A stretch of 64,000 bases of DNA, taken from Janibacter sp. HTCC2649 (GTDB lineage Bacteria; Actinomycetota; Actinomycetes; Actinomycetales; Dermatophilaceae). The notes below the pieces were generated by a model that was not told the DNA's origin, ran no database searches, and saw only the letters and a list, made by a program, of their open reading frames with translations. The first letter of the stretch is position 1, and each line of letters opens with the position of its first letter. Positions 27,164-35,370 of this stretch are shown here, piece after piece. Location: contig NZ_CH672413.1 in NCBI RefSeq assembly GCF_000152705.1, forward strand, positions 1,339,978-1,403,977, in the 5' to 3' direction. A program made the translations under genes and the position numbers.

Positions 27164-27360
27164 ATGATGCGCATCGGGCCGCCAGCGGCGGATACCAACG
27201 TTGTGGGGGTCGTGGCGGGAGGTGACTGGCTGACGTTCGTTCAGACCGATGATCTGGACGACTGGGAACTCGCCCACGGCGTGATCCTCAACCCCGATGG
27301 CAATCTCGTCCTTGAGCGCGGCGGCCGGGGCCGTGAGCTGCGTGGCTACTCGACGTCCGC
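27164..27360 (+). pseudogene. Possible gene remnant in the 27.1-27.3 kb gap
   Basis: The 264-base gap between the Pr6Pr gene and the Tad operon contains a plus-strand frame from ATG 27164. It reads MMRIGPPAADTNVVGVVAGG, then DWLTFVQTDDLDDWELAHGV and ILNPDGNLVLERGG. This stretch has protein-like composition and predicted beta character, but it then runs antisense into the TadG-like gene without a stop until 27535. I therefore see it as either a truncated leftover or chance. No family recognised. Confidence 0.3.
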
Positions 27361-27825
27361 GCGAGCGCGTGACACGACATTGACCCGGACGCCGTCGCCG
27401 AGCATCCACCCGATGAAGGGCACCTCGGCGACGCAGGACATGTGGACGACGGCCAGCTCACCGTCCGGCGTGCCCGTCTCACCGCTCAGTCCCCACTCCG
27501 CCATACCGGCAGGCATGGGACGACTTGCAACATAGGCGCCTGCAGTGTCGCGGACCGTGGCGTTGCTCAGGGGAACCGCCTCCCCGACACCACCTCCGTA
27601 GGCCGAGTCGTCGAGGGCGTTGGCCGCGGCCAGCGCCGCACCATCAGCGACATCGAGCAGCTTCATGCGGGACAAGTGGATGGACGTGACGGCGATGACA
27701 CCGGTGATGAGCAGGATGCAGATCATCGTGAAGACGAGGATGAGGAGCATGACCCGACCTTCTTCATCACGCTGAAGCGGCCTCTGCCACAGGCGCTTTC
27801 GCAAGGGGGTCACTCGCCGGGTCAC
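27346..27825 (-). CDS. TadG-like pilus-associated protein
   Basis: 159 residues. A basic N-terminus with DEEGRVMLLILVFTMICILL resembles a prepilin-type leader and helix but lacks the +5 glutamate of TadE/TadF pseudopilins. The following RMKLLDVADGAALAAANAL is the hallmark of TadG/Flp-assembly proteins (Tad_N-like). The C-terminal 90 residues would be outside the membrane. It is the last gene of the Tad operon, overlapping the preceding TadE-like gene by four bases. Role inferred: minor component or anchor of the Flp-type pilus. Confidence 0.78.
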   Translation of the reverse strand: MTRRVTPLRKRLWQRPLQRDEEGRVMLLILVFTMICILLITGVIAVTSIHLSRMKLLDVADGAALAAANALDDSAYGGGVGEAVPLSNATVRDTAGAYVASRPMPAGMAEWGLSGETGTPDGELAVVHMSCVAEVPFIGWMLGDGVRVNVVSRARADVE

Positions 27826-28298
27826 GGCGCGCCTCGGAAGCGGTCGACGGTCGAGAGGTGGCTCGCGGAGAGTGGGATCTCAAGGGGGACGACGTCTCGG
27901 GCGAACGCCGGAATGAGTGGCAGGGGCACCGTGACCCGGGCCGTGGTCTCGATGCGGGCACCGGGAGTCAGGCACGGAGACGTGGAACAGGAGACCTCGA
28001 GCGATCCCATCCCGCTGAAGCCTTGGTCAATGAAGGCGATGTCGGCCGCGGCCCTGGCCCGACTGGTGGCGTCCTGCCCGGTCGTGGTCGTCACATAGGC
28101 GCGGCCCGCTTCGCGTGCGGCCGTGGTCACGGCATACGAGCCCGCCTGAATCCTCGCGAGTGCCATGACGAGATAGACGAGGGGAACGAGCATGAGGACG
28201 CCGAGGAAGATGAACTCGATGATGGCGCTCCCCTCCTCGCTGCGCGCTCGGGCCAGGCGATCACGCCAGGTGAGGTTGCTCATCGCGACGCCCCTCAC
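27822..28298 (-). CDS. TadE-like minor pseudopilin (second)
   Basis: 158 residues, or 153 from the internal ATG (MSNLTW). The leader and helix are SEEGSAIIEFIFLGVLMLVP, with Gly before Ser and Glu at +5, the recognition pattern for prepilin processing. AREAGRAYVTTTTGQDA after the helix is typical of TadE-like proteins. Two cysteines (SCSTSPC) may form a disulfide in the exported part. The GTG start overlaps the previous stop (GTGA). It probably acts as a minor pilin in Flp pilus assembly. Confidence 0.85.
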   Translation of the reverse strand: MRGVAMSNLTWRDRLARARSEEGSAIIEFIFLGVLMLVPLVYLVMALARIQAGSYAVTTAAREAGRAYVTTTTGQDATSRARAAADIAFIDQGFSGMGSLEVSCSTSPCLTPGARIETTARVTVPLPLIPAFARDVVPLEIPLSASHLSTVDRFRGAP

Positions 28299-28684
28299 TG
28301 TCTCTCCAGAAACGCGCGTCCGGTGACATCCAGCTGCCCGTCGGGGCCGAGGAGCCCGATGACGGGGAAGGGTGCGCGGACGCGGACCTCGACGACCTGC
28401 ACTCCCCCGACGACTCCCGTCCCAACCGTCACGTTGTCCGCATACTCGTCGGCCAGCGATGACTCGATGAGTTCGCGCGCCCGGACGGCGCCCATCCCCG
28501 GGTCGGCATCGGCCCGGGCACCCAGGCGCGCACCCTCGCTCGCACAGGAGATGAGGGTGTTGCGGATGTGAAGGACGAGCCCGAGCTGGAAGACCGCCAT
28601 GAAGAGGAACACGACAAGCCCCGAGACCATGACGAACTCCGCCACGGCCGACCCGCGCTCGTCCCGACGGACGAGCGCGCCCAT
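28295..28684 (-). CDS. TadE-like minor pseudopilin (first)
   Basis: 129 residues from the ATG at 28682-28684; the longer upstream frame overlaps the pilin gene. MGALVRRDERGSAVAEFVMV carries the processing site Gly-Ser with Glu at +5, followed by a hydrophobic helix (SGLVVFLFMAVFQLGLVLHI) and CASEGARLGARADADPG, all standard for TadE. The remaining 70 residues are an exported beta domain. It lies one base after the pilin gene and is coupled to the second TadE-like gene. Confidence 0.87.
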   Translation of the reverse strand: MGALVRRDERGSAVAEFVMVSGLVVFLFMAVFQLGLVLHIRNTLISCASEGARLGARADADPGMGAVRARELIESSLADEYADNVTVGTGVVGGVQVVEVRVRAPFPVIGLLGPDGQLDVTGRAFLERQ

Positions 28685-28685
28685 C

Positions 28686-28898
28686 TCAGCGGCCTGAGAC
28701 CTTGCTGATGGCTCTCGTGAACAGGTTCTGCAGCTGGGTGTCAGCCACCGTCCAGATCGCGGCAACGAGTCCGGCAGTCATGAGGGTGATGAGGACCCAC
28801 CCCGGGACGTCACCACGCTCGCGTCGGCGTCCTGCGTGGTCGATGACGTCCATGGCCGCGAACTGCGCTCGGACGAGGGATCGGTGGATGGTTTGCAT
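28686..28898 (-). CDS. Flp-type pilin-like small membrane protein
   Basis: 70 residues starting at the ATG 28896-28898 with AAAGG nine bases upstream. A basic N-terminus of about 30 residues precedes RRERGDVPGWVLITLMTAGL, one hydrophobic helix, then a short amphipathic tail (LQNLFTRAISKVSGR). Length, single helix and location between tadC and tadE fit the major Flp pilin. However, the expected Glu five residues after the cleavage Gly is replaced (GDVPGW), and Flp usually has GATAIEY. It may belong to the divergent actinobacterial pilin group (DUF4244-like). Confidence 0.72.
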   Translation of the reverse strand: MQTIHRSLVRAQFAAMDVIDHAGRRRERGDVPGWVLITLMTAGLVAAIWTVADTQLQNLFTRAISKVSGR

Positions 28899-28918
28899 GG
28901 TGCTGCCTTTCAGTGGTG

Positions 28919-29851
28919 TCACATCGTGAAGTTGAGGAAGGAAAAGCCGGGGAAGATGGCGAAGAGGACCGTGATGGGAAGCACCAGAAAGACGACCGGA
29001 ATCATCATGGCGATCTCTTTCTTGCCCCCGGCCTCCATGATCGCCCGGCGCCCTTCCTCCCGCACGTCCTGCGCCTGGGCTCGCAGGACGTCCGCGAGGG
29101 GGGTGCCGCGTTCGACCGCGATGACGATGCCGTCGACAAATCGGGTGAGGCTCATGAGGCCGGTTCGGTCGGCGAGGCCGTGCAGTGCTACGGGAAGACT
29201 GGCGCCGGCGCGGGCGTCGCCGAGGCAACGACGGAGCTCGTCGGAGAGCTCCCCCCGGGAAAGCCGGCAGACTCGTTCAAGTGCACCAACGGCCCCTTCA
29301 CCGGCCCCGACCGCCAGGGCCAGGAGCTCAGCGACTGTCGGAAACTCGGCAAGCATCCGCTCCTCGCGCTGGTTGGCGCGACGGCTGAGGAAGACGTCGG
29401 CAGCCACGACACCCGACGCGATCCCGATGGCGGTGAGGAGGACGACGAGGACCGGGCTCGAGCCGCGGGTGACGGCGGAGAGAGTGCCCACTGCCAACAT
29501 GCCGAGGCCGCCACCCACTCCCCAGATGACCTGCTGCGCCCGGAACTTGTCGACATCGGGCGCCAAACCCGCTCGCAGGAGCCTGCGGCGCACCGAGGCC
29601 GTGCCGCCCATGACCCGCTCGACGTGCCCGGACAGCTCACCGACGATCGGCGCGAAGAGCGTCCCGATGGCACCTCTGGTCTGGGCATTCGCGGCAAGCA
29701 GGTTCGAAGGCCGCGGGGTGTCGCGAAGATAGGGCAGCACCCGGTCTGCCAGGCCCGCCTGCCGATGACGCGGCAGGCCGAACCACGCCAGGAGCAGCCC
29801 GACTCCGGTGAGAAAACCGAGGATGGCGCCCGAACGTGCGAGGTCGTTCAT
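28919..29851 (-). CDS. tadC: TadC-like type II secretion F family protein
   Basis: 310 residues. An N-terminal helix (AILGFLTGVGLLLAWFGL), two central helices (residues about 100-145), the T2SSF cytoplasmic domain (FPTVAELLALAVGAGEGAV ... ALHGLADRTGLMSLTRFVD), and a C-terminal helix (IPVVFLVLPITVLFAIFPGF). F-family proteins form the inner-membrane platform of the pilus motor, working with the ATPase. The start overlaps the tadB stop (ATGA-type), so assembly subunits are made in equal amounts. Confidence 0.88.
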   Translation of the reverse strand: MNDLARSGAILGFLTGVGLLLAWFGLPRHRQAGLADRVLPYLRDTPRPSNLLAANAQTRGAIGTLFAPIVGELSGHVERVMGGTASVRRRLLRAGLAPDVDKFRAQQVIWGVGGGLGMLAVGTLSAVTRGSSPVLVVLLTAIGIASGVVAADVFLSRRANQREERMLAEFPTVAELLALAVGAGEGAVGALERVCRLSRGELSDELRRCLGDARAGASLPVALHGLADRTGLMSLTRFVDGIVIAVERGTPLADVLRAQAQDVREEGRRAIMEAGGKKEIAMMIPVVFLVLPITVLFAIFPGFSFLNFTM

Positions 29852-30717
29852 CGCAGCACCCGCTCGTCCTCGGGGAGGCGTCCGATGCGAACCATGACCC
29901 AGTAGGCAACTGCGGTCATGACTGCGCCAAAGAACAGGATGAGCGCCCCTGTTCCCGTCGAGTAGGCCTGCACCGACTCCGGTCTCGTCGACAGCATGGC
30001 GAGGACGATCCACGGCGCGGCCACAGCGAGCCGGGCCGCGTTGACCGTCCAGGATTGGCGGGTCTCGAGTTCGGACCGCGTCCGCGAGTCCTCGCGCAGG
30101 AACACTGACAGCGTCCTGAGGAGCCGACCGAGATCGCTCCCACCGACCTCACGCGCGATTCGCAGCGACTCGATGAGCCGGTCGGCGACGGGGTCGCTCA
30201 GCCGCTCCTTGAGCCGGTCGAGGCAGTCGTGGAAGCGCCCGGTGATGCGGTAGTCCTGCGCGAACGCCTGGAAGGCCGGCCGCAGTTCCTCGGGACCTCG
30301 CAGGCCGAGCTGCGCGACCGCCTCAGGAAGGGACATACCTGCGCGCACGGCGGAGGTGATGTTGTCGACGGCGTCGGGCCACAGGTCACGCAAACGGTTG
30401 CGCCGCTGGCGCGCTCGCATCCGCACCAAGGCATAGGGACCCCATGCGGCCATGAGGCCGAAACAGAGGCTGATCGCGGGAACGCCGACGACGGCATACA
30501 CGAACAGAAACACGAGGAGGAAGGCTGCCGTGCACCCGACGAGGAGAGCGCGAGGCGTCACCGTGGGATAACCGGCCTGGACGAGCTCGTCCCTGAGGCG
30601 GCGGATCAGCTTGGGCGACTCGGACTCTCGGTCAGGGTCCTCCTCGCGCACCCAGAAGCTCCACCAGATGCAGAAGAGCCCGGTGCCGAAGAGGAGGCCG
30701 AGGACGACCCCTGTCAC
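29848..30717 (-). CDS. tadB: TadB-like type II secretion F family protein
   Basis: 289 residues with an N-terminal helix (VVLGLLFGTGLFCIWWSFW), paired helices at about residues 60-95, and the T2SSF domain with LWPDAVDNITSAVRAGMSLP, REVGGSDLGRLLRTLSVFLR and LETRQSWTVNAARLAVAAPW, characteristic of TadB. A C-terminal helix ends the protein. Together with TadC it forms the membrane platform. It is coupled to the ATPase gene by a four-base overlap. Confidence 0.9.
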   Translation of the reverse strand: MTGVVLGLLFGTGLFCIWWSFWVREEDPDRESESPKLIRRLRDELVQAGYPTVTPRALLVGCTAAFLLVFLFVYAVVGVPAISLCFGLMAAWGPYALVRMRARQRRNRLRDLWPDAVDNITSAVRAGMSLPEAVAQLGLRGPEELRPAFQAFAQDYRITGRFHDCLDRLKERLSDPVADRLIESLRIAREVGGSDLGRLLRTLSVFLREDSRTRSELETRQSWTVNAARLAVAAPWIVLAMLSTRPESVQAYSTGTGALILFFGAVMTAVAYWVMVRIGRLPEDERVLR

Positions 30718-31943
30718 GCGGGCTCCTGGGCGAGCAGGGCCGGGAGGTCATATCCCGCCCGTTCGAAGCGGTCACGGTGCGGCGGGTAGCCGTCGGCGCG
30801 CACCAGTTGGCCGCCGCGCTGGACGAAGAGGTCGGCGATCTCGATGATGTCGCCCTCGACCCGTCCGGGGACCGCAGCGATCTCTCGGATGCGACGGGTG
30901 CCGTCCCGTTCGAGGGCGGCATGGATGACGATGTCGATCGACCCGGCAACGGTGGGGACGACGAACCGACTGCCGACGTTCTCCCCGGCGAGCAGTGGGA
31001 GCGTGCACATCTTCGTGATGGCCTCGCGGGCACTGTTGGCGTGAATGGTGCACATGCCCGGCAATCCGCTGTTGAGGGCGATGAGCAGGTCGAGACTCTC
31101 GGCCTGACGGACCTCGCCGACGATGATTCGCGAGGGCCTCATGCGCAGCGCCTCCTTGACGAGCCGGCGCAGCGGCACTTCCCCGGTGCCCTCGAGCGAC
31201 GGCTGGCGGCACTGCATCGAGGCCACGTCGCGCATGGGGATCTTGAGTTCGAAGACCTCTTCGCAGGTGACGACCCGCTCGCGCGCAGGGATGGCCGACG
31301 CGAGGCAGTTGAGCATGGTGGTCTTGCCCGCCTGCGTTCCTCCGGCGACGAGAACGTTGAGTCCCGACGCCACAGCGGCGTCGAGGAAGGTTGCGGCCTG
31401 ACGCGTCACCGTCCCCAGGCGAACGAGGTCGTCGAGGCTGTCGGCCTTGACGATGAATTTTCTGATGTTGACGTGCCAGTGCTCGCGGGTGATGTCGGGG
31501 ATGACGACGTGGAGTCGGGATCCGTCGTGGAGGACGGCGTCGACAAAGGGGCTGGAGAGATCCACCCGCCGACCCGATGACTTGAGCATCCGCTCGACGA
31601 GGTCGCGCACCTCGTCCCCGGTGAGGAGAGTGGTCGTCAGTTCGGCCACTCCACCGCGAGCAACGAAGACGCGGGTCGGCTCATTGATCCAGATCTCTTC
31701 GATCGTCGGGTCATCGAAGTACTTCTGCAGCGGACCGAAGCCGGCGACGGTGTCCCACACGGACTTCTCGGCCTCGGCCACGTCGACGAGGACCGGCATA
31801 CCACCATGCATCGACCGCTGGTCATAGTCGGCAACGGCGTCGCGAACCAGCCGCTGCACAGCCTTGGGATCGCGCGCGGGGTCCAGTCCGGAGCGACGGA
31901 TGAGCTCCCGGACCTCGGTCTCAACAGTGCGCACGGCGTCCAA
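30714..31943 (-). CDS. tadA: TadA/CpaF family pilus assembly ATPase
   Basis: 409 residues. Secretion-ATPase motifs are intact: FDDPTIEEIWINEP in the N-terminal domain, Walker A VAGGTQAGKTTMLN, Asp box VVTCEEVFELKI, Walker B RPSRIIVGEVRQAE and the His box GMCTIHANSA. It hydrolyses ATP in the cytoplasm to drive Flp pilus assembly. The TTG at 31941-31943 has GGAGGGG at good spacing; a GTG three codons on is the alternative. It is the first gene of the seven-gene operon. No TadZ/CpaE, TadV peptidase or secretin gene lies in the window. Confidence 0.94.
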   Translation of the reverse strand: MDAVRTVETEVRELIRRSGLDPARDPKAVQRLVRDAVADYDQRSMHGGMPVLVDVAEAEKSVWDTVAGFGPLQKYFDDPTIEEIWINEPTRVFVARGGVAELTTTLLTGDEVRDLVERMLKSSGRRVDLSSPFVDAVLHDGSRLHVVIPDITREHWHVNIRKFIVKADSLDDLVRLGTVTRQAATFLDAAVASGLNVLVAGGTQAGKTTMLNCLASAIPARERVVTCEEVFELKIPMRDVASMQCRQPSLEGTGEVPLRRLVKEALRMRPSRIIVGEVRQAESLDLLIALNSGLPGMCTIHANSAREAITKMCTLPLLAGENVGSRFVVPTVAGSIDIVIHAALERDGTRRIREIAAVPGRVEGDIIEIADLFVQRGGQLVRADGYPPHRDRFERAGYDLPALLAQEPA

Positions 31944-32216
31944 CGGGACCCCTCCCCCTCAATGCTCGCGCTCGCCCTGACTGGCTTGCGCGTCGATGTG
32001 AATCTCTTTCGTCGCTGTCCCTGCACAGCCATGAAAGCAAGTTTTGCGACGACGGCCGTGGAGTTGTCCACAGGCCTTGACCAACGTGTTGACCACAGGG
32101 TAACCAGAGTGGCGCCACCTCGCCCGTCGAGCAGATCTGAGGCCTGGGCCACGCCCCTGCCTCTCAATCGCCCGGTTGCTCTCGCCGCCACCTCGATGCT
32201 CTGACAGGATCAGCGC
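31944..32216. promoter_or_regulatory. Divergent intergenic region with two DnaA-box-like sites
   Basis: This 273-base gap separates the Tad operon from the FHA gene and should hold both promoters. It contains TTGTCCACA (32064-32072), a perfect high-GC DnaA box, and TTGACCACA (32089-32097), one base off, 25 bases apart. There is no other origin-like feature, so I read them as possible DnaA regulatory sites only. Confidence 0.35.
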
Positions 32217-33050
32217 GTGCTCAGAGTGATGGTGCGGGGTGGGGGCGTTCAACCGACGGTGCTCGGTTCGGGCGAGACCCTTCTTGTGGGGCGTGCGCCG
32301 GGCGCCGAGCTCGCCAACGCCGATGCGGAGGCCCAGCTGCGCACGACCGCCCTCGACCTGCCCGACGTGGCACCGCACGTCTCCCGCGTCGTGGCCGAGG
32401 TCGTCGTGGGTGAGGAAGTCGTGCGGTTGCGCTGGCACGGCTCGACCGAGGCCCAGCTGTCCAGCCTCTTCGACGCCCCTGGGGGCGCCCGCCGCGTCGC
32501 CCTCGGCACCGGGATGTCCGCTCTGCTCGACGAGGGCGAGAACCAGCTGCTCCTGCTGCGCGGCCTCGCCGATCCCGCCGGCGGCTTCAGCGACCTCACC
32601 CTCGAGATCGACATCGCGCAGGTGGGCGACGAGGAGCAACCCCCTCCCCCTGCGCGCGTGCACGATCCGGACTCGACCGCCACTGCACCCGCGCCGCGAC
32701 TCGAGCGCTGGACCAAGGAGTGGTTCGTCGCCCTCGCCCTCGCGGAGCCGTGGCTCACCGGACTCGACGACTACCCCCGCCCCCCGTCCAACCGCGAGAT
32801 CTATGAGCGCGTCCGCGAGTGGCACGGCTATGCCTGGAACCTCGAACGCCCACAACGCGTCGACGAGTCCATCCGCTCCGTTGCCGCGCTCGCCTTCGGG
32901 GCCGGCGACAACCCGTTCACCATCTCCGCCGGTCGGGTTCAGAACGTCCGGTATGCCGTCGGGTTGCGTGCCGCCGAGACCCGTCTCGTCACTGCCGCGG
33001 ACCTGGCAGAGGTCAACGCCAAGGCTTCGGGACGTTCGGCCAAAAAGTAG
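32217..33050 (+). CDS. FHA-like domain protein at the head of the WXG100 locus
   Basis: 277 residues from GTG. The N-terminal 130 residues resemble an FHA domain (SGETLLVGRAPGAELANAD, then a region with PHVSRVVAEV), although the canonical SxxH is altered to PHVSR. After a Pro-rich linker, residues 160-240 contain RWTKEWFVALALAEPWLTG and SNREIYERVREWHGYAW, a winged-helix-like segment seen in FHA proteins next to type VII loci. It ends with AETRLVTAADLAEVNAKA. FHA domains bind phosphothreonine, and a Ser/Thr kinase is encoded at 49.6-51.2 kb. The last 110 bases are duplicated at 35.4 kb. Confidence 0.75.
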   Translation: MLRVMVRGGGVQPTVLGSGETLLVGRAPGAELANADAEAQLRTTALDLPDVAPHVSRVVAEVVVGEEVVRLRWHGSTEAQLSSLFDAPGGARRVALGTGMSALLDEGENQLLLLRGLADPAGGFSDLTLEIDIAQVGDEEQPPPPARVHDPDSTATAPAPRLERWTKEWFVALALAEPWLTGLDDYPRPPSNREIYERVREWHGYAWNLERPQRVDESIRSVAALAFGAGDNPFTISAGRVQNVRYAVGLRAAETRLVTAADLAEVNAKASGRSAKK

Positions 33051-33086
33051 CGAACTGTCCGTCCAGTGCCGCAGCGTCGTTGAGCC
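32917..33086 (+). repeat. Direct repeat, left copy, flanking the toxin cassette
   Basis: About 165 bases covering the final 45 codons of the FHA gene and 36 bases beyond its stop. They match 35371-35533 in the same orientation with few substitutions and small indels (identical runs include CAGAACGTCCGGTATGCCGT and CTCGTCACTGCCGCGGACCT). The similarity continues past the stop codon up to TTGAGC, directly where the cassette begins. Confidence 0.85.
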
Positions 33087-33097
33087 TTCCCTGAGGC

Positions 33098-33550
33098 CTA
33101 CGCCTCTACTCCACAATGTTCCCGTGCCTCGAGGACGGCCTGGCCGATGGTCAGGGCGTCACTGGACGCTTCGAGATGAGTCGTCCAGCTGTCCCTCGTG
33201 GCGCCGAAGGAGAGACTGTGGGTCGTGGACGCCTGGACCTTCAGACGGGAGTCGCGGCGGCGGACGGTCACTGCGTTCGGCTTCTTCCGCATCATGTCGT
33301 CAAAGCCCTTCAGTCCGAAGGCAACGGCGACCGGCGACCCCTCGGTATCGCGCGTAATGACAGGTGCCTTGAAGTCCTGCTCCGACTGGCCCAGCCCCCG
33401 GAGGACGGCCTCGCCCAATTCCTCCGCGTCAGCGGCCGCCTCCAACGTTGTGGTCCACCCATTGGCGATGCCTAGAGCGCCCTCATACGAGTACGACTCG
33501 ATGCCAATACGGTCGCCTAGGAAGACGACGTAAACAGCTTGAATGATCAA
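33098..33550 (-). CDS. Probable immunity protein of the adjacent toxin (CdiI-like)
   Basis: 150 residues from a TTG start with AAGG about 10 bases upstream. It begins 30 bases after the toxin stop, the canonical toxin-immunity order. There is no signal peptide or membrane segment, fitting a cytoplasmic inhibitor. Two similar halves, TTTLEAAADAEELGEAVLRG and TTHLEASSDALTIGQAVLEA, look like an internal duplication. The pattern resembles DUF1436/CdiI immunity proteins paired with CdiA-type nucleases, but I cannot confirm this. Base composition is visibly lower in GC than the surrounding genes. Confidence 0.7.
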   Translation of the reverse strand: MIIQAVYVVFLGDRIGIESYSYEGALGIANGWTTTLEAAADAEELGEAVLRGLGQSEQDFKAPVITRDTEGSPVAVAFGLKGFDDMMRKKPNAVTVRRRDSRLKVQASTTHSLSFGATRDSWTTHLEASSDALTIGQAVLEAREHCGVEA

Positions 33551-33580
33551 AGTTCGACTACCTTCACGATGACGGGTGCC

Positions 33581-34924
33581 TCATCTGGGTGGAGACGTGA
33601 ACTCGCTTGCTCGCTCTATCGCCCTATCAAGCACCTCCTTCTGTGCAGTGGTTGCAGACCCCTCCGGGATGACGAACTCCAAGGTTCGCGCCTGCAGGAA
33701 GGTGCTATCGATATCAACACCCTGTCGTGCTGAAGCCTCAAAGTTCGTGACGGAGTCGAGGTAGCGATTCAATCTACGTTCAACCGCCCTAGGTGATTCG
33801 ACGTATGAGGGCGCCGAGAGATCCATCGACTTCACAGATGTGGCCACACGCCCGTCGAATCGGTCGAAAACACGGAAGGCATATGGGAGGTTCCCGGCAC
33901 GGATGGCCTCCACGATGTAGCCGCGGTCGAAAGGCCGCACCCGCCACATCTCATTGACGCTGCTCACGGAATGCTTGGCAATCAACTGCTCTGCGCGCAC
34001 GAGTCCAAGCTCGGCAGCCCGCTTCATCGTCATGCCCGCCTTGCCCTCAGGCCCCGCCGCGTTCATGAGGATCTCCCGGCCCAGAAGGACACCCGCCCCA
34101 ACCGATACCGAAGACGGATCCATCCCGTTCTGCCAAGCCCAGGTGTTAGTGGCTGACTTCCACGTCTCCTGTGTCACGGGACTGTTCGGCGCCCCCGACA
34201 TCATCACATCACCCACGCCGATGAGGAGGCCAGCACCGAACTCGCGCTGAAGGTTGGGGTCGCGGTTCAACATCGCCAACGTGAACCAGGTATTCGAATC
34301 ACTCAAGGTGTCCCAGTTCGACCCAATCAGCAGAGCACCCGGCGAAAACCCTGTGGCGAATTGGACCCCGCGCTGCCAAGCCGACTCACGTGGCGGAGAG
34401 GCGTCCGTCAAGGCCCGGGCAGCAGCGTCTCCAGCGGCCTTCACCTCTCCCCTGGCGACCTCAAGGACCCTGGCCGCCCTCTCCATCTCGGAGCCCCCGG
34501 CCCCGGTGTTCGGCTCGATGTAGACACGAACCCCCTCAGCCCGCATCTTGACGCGGAGCTTGCGAGCACTGTCCAGTGCGGCAGTCCGCTTTTCCACCCC
34601 CGTGTCGTACAGCGTGCGGGCAAACTCGGCCGACTCACGGGCCCCGACCAAGGCAGTGCGATAAGTGTCTAGGGCAGTAGCCGCCGCGCTGAACGCGTCG
34701 TCCGCAGCTCGCCACCTTCCCGTCTGCTTGAGTCGAGCGCTGTGCCAGGCCTGAAAAGCCGAGCCGGTCCACAGCGGCTCGACCGTGGCCAGTCCATGGT
34801 CAATGAGACGACATGCGGCACCCCAGGTGTCCATCACCTCGGCCGCTGTGAACAGCGTGCCAACCTCGCCGGAGATCAACTGTGCAGGGGACTTGCCCGC
34901 TGCCAGATCCGTTCGAGCGCTCAC
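33581..34924 (-). CDS. Polymorphic toxin with C-terminal nuclease-like domain
   Basis: 447 residues starting at GTG, overlapping the WXG100-like gene by four bases. Residues 1-180 are long helices with a WTG motif (VEPLWTGSAFQAW), the trafficking part expected of a type VII effector. Residues 190-300 form a linker domain. Residues 330-447 are a probable toxin domain: RPFDRGYIVEAIRAGNLPYA, FDRFDGRVATSVKSMDL and ERRLNRYLDSV. This resembles CdiA-type PD-(D/E)xK nucleases, with E339, D354 and K365 as candidate catalytic residues. Predicted to be delivered into neighbouring cells and cleave nucleic acid; inferred from family pattern. Confidence 0.8.
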   Translation of the reverse strand: MSARTDLAAGKSPAQLISGEVGTLFTAAEVMDTWGAACRLIDHGLATVEPLWTGSAFQAWHSARLKQTGRWRAADDAFSAAATALDTYRTALVGARESAEFARTLYDTGVEKRTAALDSARKLRVKMRAEGVRVYIEPNTGAGGSEMERAARVLEVARGEVKAAGDAAARALTDASPPRESAWQRGVQFATGFSPGALLIGSNWDTLSDSNTWFTLAMLNRDPNLQREFGAGLLIGVGDVMMSGAPNSPVTQETWKSATNTWAWQNGMDPSSVSVGAGVLLGREILMNAAGPEGKAGMTMKRAAELGLVRAEQLIAKHSVSSVNEMWRVRPFDRGYIVEAIRAGNLPYAFRVFDRFDGRVATSVKSMDLSAPSYVESPRAVERRLNRYLDSVTNFEASARQGVDIDSTFLQARTLEFVIPEGSATTAQKEVLDRAIERASEFTSPPR

Positions 34925-35217
34925 CGCCCGGCCCCCAGAATGTCCTCGGCGGCCGAATCATCCGCATCGGCGTAGGTGCGGGCGCAGAGTCGGAGGCCGT
35001 CTGCCTTCTCAGAGTTCTGCTCCGCCAAACCCTCCATCTCCGCGCTCCACGTCTCCCCGAATGCCCCAAGGGCGTGGTCCAGACTCGAGGACCCAGTGGT
35101 TTGAAGGTCCCCCAACTCCGAGAGCGCCTCACTCTTCGCGGCCGCCTCCAGCCCATCGATGGCTGCAGCGGATGCCCGGATGGTTTCTACGTCGACCTTG
35201 AAATCGAGATTTCCCAT
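34921..35217 (-). CDS. WXG100-like small helical protein, probable effector chaperone
   Basis: 98 residues, the WXG100 size, with GGGGGAA five bases upstream of ATG. Predicted as two helices: the first around IRASAAAIDGLEAAAKSEAL and the second around MEGLAEQNSEKADGLRLCAR. The turn region GAFGETWSAEM has W-S-A in place of W-x-G, as in some ESX-partner proteins. Being first in the cassette and coupled to the toxin gene, it is likely the helical partner that leads the toxin to the secretion ATPase. Confidence 0.75.
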   Translation of the reverse strand: MGNLDFKVDVETIRASAAAIDGLEAAAKSEALSELGDLQTTGSSSLDHALGAFGETWSAEMEGLAEQNSEKADGLRLCARTYADADDSAAEDILGAGR

Positions 35218-35370
35218 AGTTCCCCCTGAACTCGGCCTTCGACCTCACGACGGTCTGCCGACAGCCCCGCGAACGGAAGGTAAGAGTTTGGTCAGGATCG
35301 GCTTTACGCAGCCTTTACCCACTCGTCGCAGTCCTCTTCTCCGCTCTGGCCCGCGCTGCACACCCGACCA

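Noticed and set aside
35218-35370. Additional small gene between the cassette and the right direct repeat
   Set aside because: Only short frames without ribosome-binding sites or protein-like composition; best read as the cassette's promoter region.
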